Positions 24,601 through 29,151 of a stretch of DNA of 29,151 bases are shown piece by piece (the stretch's first letter is position 1; each line of letters begins with the position of its first letter). The stretch is from Pelargonium nanum (Eukaryota; Streptophyta; Magnoliopsida; Geraniales; Geraniaceae). Made by a program: the position numbers and the translations under genes. A model generated the notes under the pieces. It searched no databases, had not been told where the DNA came from, and was given only the letters and a program-made list of their open reading frames with translations. The stretch lies in contig JAYMTF010000851.1 in the NCBI GenBank assembly GCA_036897485.1, positions 1 to 29,151 of the forward strand, written 5' to 3'.

Positions 24601-24804
24601 AGTCACACTTGCACAGCTGGTATAAGTTAGTTTATGCCAACTCAACAGAATCCACGATACAACTTCTGGAACCGTTCTTTCATAAGGTGTGCGCCAGAGA
24701 TCGACAAACTGTTTGAATCTGTCTCGAGGTCTTGTGGGGGTCCGAAACCTGCAGATGAGAGTGTGGTTTCAAGTTGGATGTCTGAGAATGCACACTCATT
24801 GTAG
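671..24804 (+). CDS. CNOT1 (NOT1): CCR4-NOT transcription complex subunit 1 (NOT1/CNOT1), 51 coding exons
   Basis: NOT1 is the large scaffold that holds the CCR4-NOT deadenylase together and directs mRNA poly(A) shortening, decay and translational repression, mainly in the cytoplasm. I joined 51 exons with canonical GT-AG introns from ATG 671 to TAG 24802-24804. The coding length is 7215 nt, or 2404 residues, close to the size I know for plant NOT1. The frame is open across all junctions with no frameshift or internal stop, so the gene looks functional. The start is [19 protein letters not shown] and the end is [11 protein letters not shown]. An in-frame extension upstream to 647 has only a TTG, so ATG 671 is the start. 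Domain blocks and exon coordinates are given in the entries below. Introns 1, 12, 14, 16, 17, 35, 39, 44 and 49 are long, and several carry retroelements. The identification rests on recognised conserved segments in every domain; single exon edges are predicted, not proven by transcripts. Confidence 0.96.
770..2255 (+). other. NOT1 intron 1 (1486 bp)
   Basis: This long first intron separates the 33-codon exon 1 from exon 2. It holds a (GAAA)n microsatellite at about 1193-1236. I recognise no other gene, RNA or transposon in it. Confidence 0.85.
1193..1236 (+). repeat. (GAAA)n microsatellite in intron 1
   Basis: About ten units of GAAA-type repeat with small interruptions are visible on the plus strand. 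It lies in the intron and has no coding effect. Confidence 0.9.
5057..7282 (+). other. CNOT1 (NOT1): NOT1 exons 11-14: TTP-binding-like MIF4G domain
   Basis: Exons are 5057-5313, 5544-5647, 6834-6928 and 7043-7282. Residues about 670 to 820 match the CNOT1 domain that binds tristetraprolin in animals: [20 protein letters not shown], then [20 protein letters not shown], then [18 protein letters not shown]. In plants the peptide partner is not fixed by the sequence. Junctions are phase 2 (11/12), phase 1 (12/13) and phase 0 (13/14). The 1186-bp intron 12 splits the domain. Confidence 0.88.
5648..6833 (+). other. NOT1 intron 12 (1186 bp)
   Basis: This is a T-rich intron inside the TTP-binding-like domain. 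I see no coding capacity or recognisable transposon. A short (CTTTAT)n run lies further on, in intron 13, at about 6946-6966. Confidence 0.8.
7283..8055 (+). other. NOT1 intron 14 (773 bp)
   Basis: The intron lies between exons 14 and 15. A minus-strand open frame at 7561-7803 shows no family resemblance and is treated as chance. No element is recognised. Confidence 0.75.
8056..9418 (+). other. CNOT1 (NOT1): NOT1 exons 15-17: Ser/Thr-rich linker
   Basis: Exons are 8056-8241, 8346-8427 and 9351-9418, residues 851 to 962. The linker is rich in Ser, Thr, Gln and Gly and likely disordered, then enters the conserved [20 protein letters not shown] stretch that leads into the CAF1-binding domain. 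Exon 16 ends on a lone A that joins GG of exon 17 to make Arg. This sets the donor at 8428 and removes the in-frame TAA just beyond it. Confidence 0.85.
8428..9350 (+). other. NOT1 intron 16 (923 bp)
   Basis: The intron contains a C-rich CCTCCCTCCC stretch near 8476-8506 and, at about 9155-9232, a small region with two related GTCTGAAG-containing segments around a CCTAG/CTAGG inverted pair. That region may be old repeat material, but I cannot name a family. Confidence 0.6.
9419..10494 (+). other. NOT1 intron 17 (1076 bp)
   Basis: The intron separates the linker from the CAF1-binding exons. Its central part (about 9984-10207) looks like a decayed miniature LTR element, listed separately. The rest shows nothing recognisable. 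Confidence 0.75.
9984..10207 (+). mobile_element. Degraded TRIM-like element in intron 17
   Basis: TGGTATTGGAGC at 9984-9995 matches a tRNA-Met-type primer-binding site at 10 of 12 positions. A 52-bp block at 10156-10207 starts TGTTGGG, ends ATAACA and contains the CTTTTGAGTTGGA motif also seen in the LTRs in introns 35 and 39. Between them lies a non-coding core with GTGGGACC and GGGTCTAGCCCA, resembling the cores of those elements. I could not find a clear 5' LTR or a target duplication, so the element is either truncated or decayed. Confidence 0.4.
10495..11795 (+). other. CNOT1 (NOT1): NOT1 exons 18-23: CAF1-binding MIF4G domain
   Basis: Exons are 10495-10640, 10762-10870, 10966-11112, 11203-11250, 11326-11454 and 11556-11795, residues 963 to 1235. 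This is the docking site for the CAF1/POP2 deadenylase. Clear family segments are [68 protein letters not shown] and [14 protein letters not shown]. Exon 21 is only 48 nt but is needed for frame and homology. The end of exon 23 runs into a low-complexity linker. Confidence 0.93.
10688..10703 (+). repeat. (AC)n microsatellite in intron 18
   Basis: A short ACACACAC run follows GCATGC in the 121-bp intron 18. It is unremarkable. Confidence 0.8.
12380..12907 (+). other. NOT1 intron 26 (528 bp)
   Basis: This intron, inside the CNOT9-binding domain, carries a two-unit 28-bp tandem repeat at 12751-12806 and otherwise nothing recognisable. Confidence 0.75.
12751..12806 (+). repeat. 28-bp tandem duplication
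   Basis: Two adjacent 28-bp units start with GCATGTTCTCATTTA and differ at two positions by my reading. This is a small local duplication within intron 26. Confidence 0.85.
13302..13695 (+). other. NOT1 intron 28 (394 bp)
   Basis: Ordinary T-rich intron. No feature is recognised. Confidence 0.8.
14826..15341 (+). other. NOT1 intron 32 (516 bp)
   Basis: Ordinary T-rich intron. No feature is recognised. Confidence 0.8.
16149..16405 (+). mobile_element. Complete 257-bp TRIM retroelement in intron 35
   Basis: This is a terminal-repeat retrotransposon in miniature: it has LTRs, primer site and polypurine tract but no coding capacity, so it moves only with enzymes from other elements. The 5' LTR is 16149-16219 and the 3' LTR 16335-16405, both exactly 71 bp, starting TGTT and ending TTTACA. 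I count nine differences (about 87 percent identity). TGGTATTAGAGT at 16220-16231, directly after the 5' LTR, matches a tRNA-Met primer site at 10 of 12 positions. GAGGGGGCG at 16326-16334 is the polypurine tract. Target duplications AGATA lie at 16144-16148 and 16406-16410. The LTR divergence suggests an old insertion. Confidence 0.9.
16412..17395 (-). pseudogene. Ty1/copia polyprotein remnant (pre-integrase, integrase, reverse transcriptase)
   Basis: Read on the minus strand, this is a dead copia gag-pol fragment. From 17395 downwards, [20 protein letters not shown] is the pre-integrase stretch. [17 protein letters not shown] lies in the HHCC zinc-binding area, where the first Cys of the CxxC pair is Gly. 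[20 protein letters not shown] is the integrase core, and [13 protein letters not shown] follows. The reading then jumps to a late reverse-transcriptase segment, [29 protein letters not shown] and [20 protein letters not shown], ending near 16412. Several stops and frame shifts are present, and the middle of pol between integrase and late reverse transcriptase is missing. It is not functional. Confidence 0.88.
17471..17551 (-). repeat. LTR-like fragment related to the intron-39 TRIM
   Basis: On the minus strand this segment contains GAATGTGAAGTTTATCGCC and GTTGGACCTTCCACC. It aligns over about 70 bp with the 3' LTR of the intron-39 element, with roughly 10 to 12 differences by eye. It lies just upstream, in minus-strand order, of the copia remnant, so it may be that element's 5' LTR with gag deleted, or a separate insertion. 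Confidence 0.7.
18825..20101 (+). other. NOT1 intron 39 (1277 bp)
   Basis: The intron holds a tandem TRIM at 18922-19366. The rest (19372-20101) is T- and A-rich with no recognised feature. Exons 39 and 40 join in phase 0. Confidence 0.85.
18922..19366 (+). mobile_element. Tandem TRIM with three LTR copies in intron 39
   Basis: LTR A spans 18922-19020 (99 bp, TGTTAAATG to TTTAACA) and is followed at once by TGTTATCAGAGC (19021-19032), matching a tRNA-Met primer site at 11 of 12 positions. A non-coding core ends in AAGGGGGAG. A second LTR starts at 19135 but keeps only its first 20 bp before passing into a primer-site-like ATCATAGCTGG. A second core, parallel to the first (GGGCCTAGTGACCC, then TTTTGTTGCCT, then TGGTCCACGTG), follows, and LTR C spans 19258-19366 (109 bp). 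The whole unit is flanked by GTTGG at 18917-18921 and 19367-19371. This is an LTR-core-LTR-core-LTR array inserted as one unit or formed by recombination in place. There is no coding capacity. Confidence 0.9.
20936..22170 (+). other. NOT1 intron 44 (1235 bp)
   Basis: The intron holds a pair of diverged direct repeats that suggest an antisense LTR element (21213-21794, listed separately). No protein-coding remains are recognised. The phase-2 junction with exon 45 rebuilds a Ser codon. Confidence 0.75.
21213..21794 (-). mobile_element. Candidate antisense non-coding LTR element in intron 44
   Basis: Two direct repeats of about 54 bp, at 21213-21266 and 21741-21794, share ATTCTACTAA and GAATTGAAT and are roughly 80 to 85 percent identical by eye. 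Read on the minus strand, a purine tract GTGAGGGGGAG sits directly before the TGTGAAGATTCAATTC start of one copy, which is the arrangement of a polypurine tract and 3' LTR. A second GTGAGGGGAG tract lies near 21661-21670. The ends, primer site and target duplication could not be fixed. Confidence 0.45.
23682..24463 (+). other. NOT1 intron 49 (782 bp)
   Basis: The intron contains an LTR-derived inverted repeat at 23945-24013 and otherwise nothing recognisable. Exons 49 and 50 join in phase 0 to give FTESNQEIIQEQ. Confidence 0.8.
23950..24009 (+). repeat. 20-bp inverted repeat built from TRIM-LTR-like ends
   Basis: Arm 23950-23969 (GAGTATAAAGTTAATATTGG) pairs with 23990-24009 at 18 of 20 positions around a 20-nt loop. 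The left part, TGTTGGAGTATAAA from 23945, and TTGAGTTGGT near 23980 resemble the LTR of the intron-35 TRIM, which has TGTTTGAGTATAAA and CTGAGTTGGT. It looks like two LTR heads facing each other, a rearranged remnant. Confidence 0.75.
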
Positions 24805-24944
24805 ATTATCTTTCTTTTCATTTAGCTATTATGTGGCCTCATTGTTTGTTAGTGCTCTTTTTTTTCCCAGTCTTTTTGTTAATACAAGCTATGTTATGTA
24901 ACCAGTTCAAGAATGATTGTAAATCCATCTAGTGTCCAAAAGTT

Positions 24945-24950
24945 AATAAA
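24945..24950 (+). terminator. Polyadenylation signal of NOT1
   Basis: A canonical AATAAA lies 141 nt after the NOT1 stop codon, in a T-rich 3' region. Cleavage would be expected within the following few tens of bases. Confidence 0.6.
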
Positions 24951-25948
24951 TTTACATCGTTTTTCCATGAGCTCTGGTAATCTTTTTTTGAAACAATTCT
25001 GGTACTTGCTATTGAAGGATAGTCTTTAATCCTCTAGTTCTCACAGTAGTGTGCTTATTGACATGTATGTGAGAAGTCATTTTTTGAGAAAATGAATTTC
25101 GAGTCATTAACTTTTGTACATGAAGATAGTACCTGAGACGTGAATTATGAGAATTAGGGCTGGACAAGATGGTATTTATTTTCGTTGACTCCTCATGATG
25201 TTTCATATACGGGTTTGGAATTTACGAGTTTTAATGAGTGTATTCCGTTAAATATAAATGATATAGTTTGGTATATTAAACCTTTGAGCAGTTGGCTTAT
25301 GCAGAAAAGAATCATGATATTTATATAAAACTTTGTCATAGTTCGGTTAATTGTACGTAGATTTCTCATGAGTTTGATAAATGTTGAACGACGTAATAAG
25401 AAATAACTATTCATTTCTATCCTATAAGTCCACTTAATCTGACTCAATAAAATTCAAACGCTAGCCTCTCTCATAAAGAATAATGTGAGTGAGTGTAGCG
25501 ATTGACGTCTTAAAAAAACATGACACTTTTCGTCTTAAATTTGTGGGCGTTGAGCTCCATAATAGATGCAAGAGAGTTCTCAAGTTTTAACAGTGCGTCT
25601 ACGTTGTATATGTATATGACGTAGCTTCTTTCATAAGAATTTTTGTTGTTATCTCTTTGTTTCATTAACACATTGTGAATATGTTCCTGGAAAATGTCAA
25701 AGTAAGTTATAGCCGACACATTTCTAGTCACTTCACTTAGAATCTTACCTCTTTGGTCATTATTTTATTTATTTATTCGTAGAATACAATAGAATCCCCA
25801 ATTGCAATTTGTGATGTATCTCTCTAGCTCTCTCAAGCACTCACTCACTCACTGTCTAGCTACAAACCATTTTTAAGAAGAAAATAAGATCATATATATT
25901 GTTCTCTTTCTCTTCTTTCTTTGTTGCTGCTAAAGAAATTTCAACAAG
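24951..25948 (+). promoter_or_regulatory. Intergenic region and promoter of the PIF8-like gene
   Basis: About 1 kb separates NOT1 from the bHLH start codon. Visible elements are a GACGTC palindrome at 25504-25509 and TGACGT near 25617, both bZIP-type ACGT cores. There is also a CACTCACTCACTCACT run near 25838-25853, a TATA-like CATATATATT near 25891 and a CT-rich leader up to the ATG. A 20-codon upstream ORF at 25814-25876 would matter only if transcription starts before it. The minus-strand open frames here show no family resemblance. Confidence 0.5.
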
Positions 25949-28900
25949 ATGAGCCAGTGCGTTCCCAGCTGGGACATGGACGACAATCCCGCTCCGGCCA
26001 GGCTTTGCTCTTCCTCCTCCATCCGACTCGAATCAAATTCCACCACCACTGCACCTCATGACGTTCCCATGTACGTACAAATTTGTACCCTCTCTCTATA
26101 TAGTGCATGACGTTTTTTTTATCAGCAAGCATAACAACTAAGGCTCAAACCTGATATACGGTGCATGGTGTTAATTGCAGGTTAGATTATGAAGTAGCGG
26201 AATTGACATGGGAAAACGGGCAGCTAGGCATGCACGCCTTTGGTCCGCCTCGAATCCCTCTAAAAACCGCCGGCGGAACCCTAGAATCTATAGTGAACCA
26301 GGCCACTACTAATACTAATAATAACAATTGCTTGCCCTTGCCTTTGCCCTTACCTTTAGTGGCCTACTCCTACCAGAAGCAGCAGCAACAGCAACATGAG
26401 GCGGAGGATGTAGTGCCGCGGATGAGGCCGAACCGCCGCTCCACCGCCGCCGTGCCCATGGACGCTTTGGTCCCTAACTCCTCCATAAATAATAAGAACA
26501 ACAAAAATAATAAAAAGTGTTCCTGCTGCTGCAATATGACTACTGCAACTACTACTACTGCGGTTGGATCGTGCAGCGCCGACCCTCGGGGACTGGCGCG
26601 TGTCCCGTCTTCTCCGGCGTGGAGTAGCAGAGACCAGAGCTTCAGTACGACGGGAAGTGGACTCGTCGCCGACTCCATTTCTGTTCCTGACCACTCCCTT
26701 CAGGCAATTTTATTTCATTTTAGTACTTTTCATTTTTTCTTATTATTAATTTCTCTTCTGATTTTGACATCAATTTATATCTGTGATTGTGAATTTAAAT
26801 AAATAAAGAGGGAGATGGGTGACGACGAGGAGGAGGAGGACGACGATGACAAAAGGAAGAAGAAGAAGAAGGCAAGTGGAGGACATGGACATCAAGAAAA
26901 GTCGTCTGGTAATTCAGCTAAAAGGAGCAGAGCTGCTGCTATTCATAACCAATCTGAACGTGTAATTACTAATTACTTTCTCTTCTTTAATTTTTCATGA
27001 ACAATACACAATGCATGCATGAATATTGCATATATATATATATATATTATTCTCTACTATATGCTTGAATCTTGACTGCTTTATCAGCTTTTATATATGG
27101 TTCTTCACTCCATTTACTTTTTTCTTTTCTTTTCAAAATCCTAATCTTACAAAATTTGGAGTTAATTATTATTTATTTCCTTTTATTTTTAATTACATTC
27201 ATTCAGAAAAGGAGAGATAAGATAAACCAGAGGATGAAAACCTTGCAGAAGCTGGTCCCAAATTCCAATAAGGTATCATACTAACTTCTTGCTCCTCTCT
27301 CTCCATATGTATCTCTCTTATTTTTTAAAATTCATATTGATCTTTATCATAAAGAAAATTTTAGTGCACAACATTATAATGAAAACAGCGGAGCGAGGGT
27401 GGGCCGTAGTAGGAATGAGCCTCTTCTTTTTTAAACCCTTTAACTAGTTTTGATTATGTCTAATTCCTCATGCTCGAGTTTAAATTGGCTCATTCAGTCA
27501 CTCCTAAAATACTTAATCAATCTTATAAGTTAAATCTAATTTCTCAAGTCCAAACATAGATTGAACCTTTTGATCCCTTCTAAAATACTTTAATCAGTAT
27601 TAGTTTTCTAACAACTTAGTCACAGATCAAAAATTGTGTTCATGCTATGCAGACACGTGTATGTTGATGCATTTAATGTGCATCCAAATATTTGCATAAA
27701 TTAATTTTGAAAAATATGAAGTATATATTTTTATAATAGGACAAGAAGAAACAATTAAACATGAATGTCCATATAACGAAGTGATGAACGGATATAAATA
27801 AGTGGAGGAGAAAAAACCCATTAGTAATTGTATTTTAGTTGGGTGGTATATCATTTTCATTATATGAATGTAGTAGTCTAGGAAATTAATCACTCCATCT
27901 TTATTGGATATGATTGTGAAATGAATTATTATAAATGGACAACAAGAGTTTTGTTTTGATATTTATTTTGGTAAATCACTACTTCTCTTGTTTTAAGTGA
28001 AGCTAGAGTATACTATTAGGAGAATAATAAAGAACAAGAATATTGATAAGCAAGCAATAAATAAAAATAGACACCTAGCAAAAATCTAGTACAAATTAAA
28101 CAAGTGGATAGCAAAAAAGAGAGGGAGCAATTGGGGGCAGTTGCAAATTCTTTACTCCAAAAAGTAGAATAAATTGTGGACCAAAACATTAATGCATTTG
28201 TGGATTCTTAAGGATTGGACTGAAATTCAAAGAGATCCAATAAAAATCTTGTGCTGGCTGCTACCACACATGTATTTGTGTTGTGCATGGCATGGCATGG
28301 GGACAACTTGAAATAAGGGGTTGTTTGGTATGGGGACAATCCCTTGCTACTACATAAATACACCCTCCAAATGTAGGACCTTGTGTTCATTTCTGCAGCT
28401 GGCTTGATTTGCTCTTTTGCCCTTAATTTGCATGGCCCATATCAAATGACACCAACCATTTTCTTTGATTGAAATAATTCTAATCCATTCATATTACATG
28501 CGACTTGTTCAACTTTATAGACACATTAAAAAATTTATATAATAGTTTAACAATTAATTTAAGACTACCTAGTGAAAGTAAATCTAAAAGAACATGTCAC
28601 ATTAATGATATACTTCACCATAGTACACAAATAATTATTGTATTGGTTCATAGACATCTGTAATAACTTTCCCATCTTCACATCACAACCAATCATTTCC
28701 ATTTTTGCTACAAATCGGATCTCGAATCCAATTGGTTGGTGACATTTATACACATATGATTGCTTAAAAGGTTACACTACTCATGCATGCAACAAGTGGT
28801 ATTCTTGATTCTTCACTATATATAACCAAACTCCAAAACCCAAAACTATTGTCTGTATCTACTATTTAAAGTGCTCTATACTACAAAACACTACCATCAT

Positions 28901-29151
28901 GAATTCAACATTTAATATTATAGATTCAGAATCATACAAGTTTTTGAATATATTTCTTTTATATATTGAAATGTATAAATTGATTGTGCAACATATTTAT
29001 GTTTATGTACAGACAGACAAAGCATCAATGCTTGACGAAGTGATAGAATATTTGAAACAACTCCAGTCTCAGATTCATATGATGAGCAGAATGAACATTC
29101 CGGCGGCGGCAGCGGCGGGTGGGAAACCCCCCGCCATTAATGCGCCCCTGG
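25949..29151 (+). CDS. UNE10/PIF8-like: bHLH transcription factor, UNE10/PIF8-like (3' end cut by window)
   Basis: This is a phytochrome-interacting-type bHLH factor acting in the nucleus, expected to bind G-box/E-box DNA and respond to light-activated phytochrome B. Exons are 25949-26070, 26181-26703, 26809-26961, 27207-27272 and 29013 to the window end, about 334 residues so far. The start MSQCVPSWDMDD is typical of the UNE10/PIF8 group. The APB motif EVAELTWENGQLGMH is at about residues 45-59, followed by GTLESIVNQAT (73-83) and PMDALVP (133-139). An acidic and poly-Lys stretch precedes the bHLH (about 254-310), whose basic region IHNQSERKRRDK has the His261-Glu265-Arg269 pattern for G-box contact. 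No phyA-binding motif is seen. Poly-Gln, Asn/Lys and Thr runs at residues 84-167 look lineage-specific. Intron 2 appears to use a GC donor. The C-terminus lies beyond the window. Confidence 0.92.
26704..26808 (+). other. GC-AG intron 2 of the PIF8-like gene
   Basis: The exon ends HSLQ on CAG, and the next bases are GCAATT, not GT. The acceptor is AAAG before AGGGAGATGGGT, giving HSLQ-REMGDDEEEEDDDD in frame. Shifting the acceptor by 2 nt gives an early stop. The nearest upstream GT (after 26679) would drop the conserved region ending in SLQ. GC donors are a known minor class in plants. The placement is inferred from protein continuity, not transcripts. Confidence 0.7.
27024..27048 (+). repeat. 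(TA)n microsatellite in PIF8-like intron 3
   Basis: A short pure AT run lies between exons 3 and 4. It is unremarkable. Confidence 0.85.
27273..29012 (+). other. PIF8-like intron 4 (1740 bp)
   Basis: This long intron splits the bHLH between the loop (VPNSNK) and helix 2 (TDKASMLDEVIEYL), a conserved intron position in PIF genes as far as I know. It is AT-rich. A TATA-like CACTATATATAACC occurs at about 28815-28828. No gene, RNA or transposon is recognised. Confidence 0.75.

Larger units (their letters stand above)
20102..24804 (+). other. CNOT1 (NOT1): NOT1 exons 40-51: C-terminal NOT1 domain binding NOT2-NOT3
   Basis: Exons are 20102-20248, 20322-20444, 20526-20573, 20652-20798, 20874-20935, 22171-22324, 22420-22611, 22698-22802, 23028-23162, 23445-23681, 24464-24565 and 24649-24804, residues 1870 to 2404. 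This superfamily homology domain anchors the NOT2/NOT3 module. It is the best conserved part: [85 protein letters not shown]. Exons 41 and 46 use acceptors with weak pyrimidine tracts (GAAG before the exon), but frame and homology require them. Confidence 0.94.

Noticed and set aside
26356-26694. Two minus-strand open frames opposite PIF8-like exon 2
   Set aside because: They are shadows of the low-complexity plus-strand coding region (poly-Leu/Cys/Ser from Gln/Asn/Thr codons), with no family resemblance.
1-29151. CRISPR array, tRNA, rRNA or bacterial operon
   Set aside because: No regularly spaced repeats or RNA gene structures were seen, and the gene architecture is clearly plant nuclear. 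I could not run a tRNA scan, so a missed tRNA is possible but I saw no candidate.

Overview
The window is nuclear DNA from a flowering plant, most likely a eudicot. It is AT-rich, with T-rich introns, plant-type GT-AG splice sites, and Ty1/copia and miniature LTR retroelements inside introns. It holds two same-strand genes and no bacterial-type features. The species cannot be named from the sequence alone.

Region 1 (1-670) is the upstream region and 5' leader of the first gene. It carries a paired TGGGC[C/T] site-II motif, a pyrimidine-rich leader and a telo-box, a combination typical of plant housekeeping genes. Region 2 (671-24804) is one large intact gene for NOT1/CNOT1, the scaffold of the CCR4-NOT deadenylase complex. 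I could join 51 coding exons, all with GT-AG introns, into one frame of 2404 codons plus stop. The exons encode, in order, an N-terminal HEAT region, a TTP-binding-like MIF4G, the CAF1-binding MIF4G, the CNOT9-binding domain, the NOT1 connector and the C-terminal NOT1 domain. Region 3 (about 24950-25948) is a 1 kb intergenic stretch. Region 4 (25949 to the window end) is the start of a bHLH factor of the UNE10/PIF8 phytochrome-interacting subfamily. It has five exons in view, with an active-phytochrome-B-binding (APB) motif and a G-box-type bHLH, and is cut by the window edge.

The least expected content lies in the NOT1 introns, which hold several retroelement insertions. Intron 35 has a complete 257-bp TRIM with two 71-bp LTRs, a 5-bp target duplication (AGATA) and a tRNA-Met-type primer site. 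Intron 39 has a 445-bp tandem TRIM with three LTR copies, one internally deleted, flanked by GTTGG duplications. Intron 35 also has an antisense copia polyprotein remnant with an LTR-like piece that resembles the intron-39 TRIM. More degraded LTR-like pieces lie in introns 17, 44 and 49, the last forming a 20-bp hairpin. In the bHLH gene, intron 2 appears to use a GC donor; if retained, it would give a bHLH-less protein ending in a hydrophobic tail.

The two genes act separately: NOT1 in cytoplasmic mRNA deadenylation and decay, the PIF-like factor in light-responsive transcription. Nothing in the sequence shows a functional link between them, and I see no convincing new multi-gene system.
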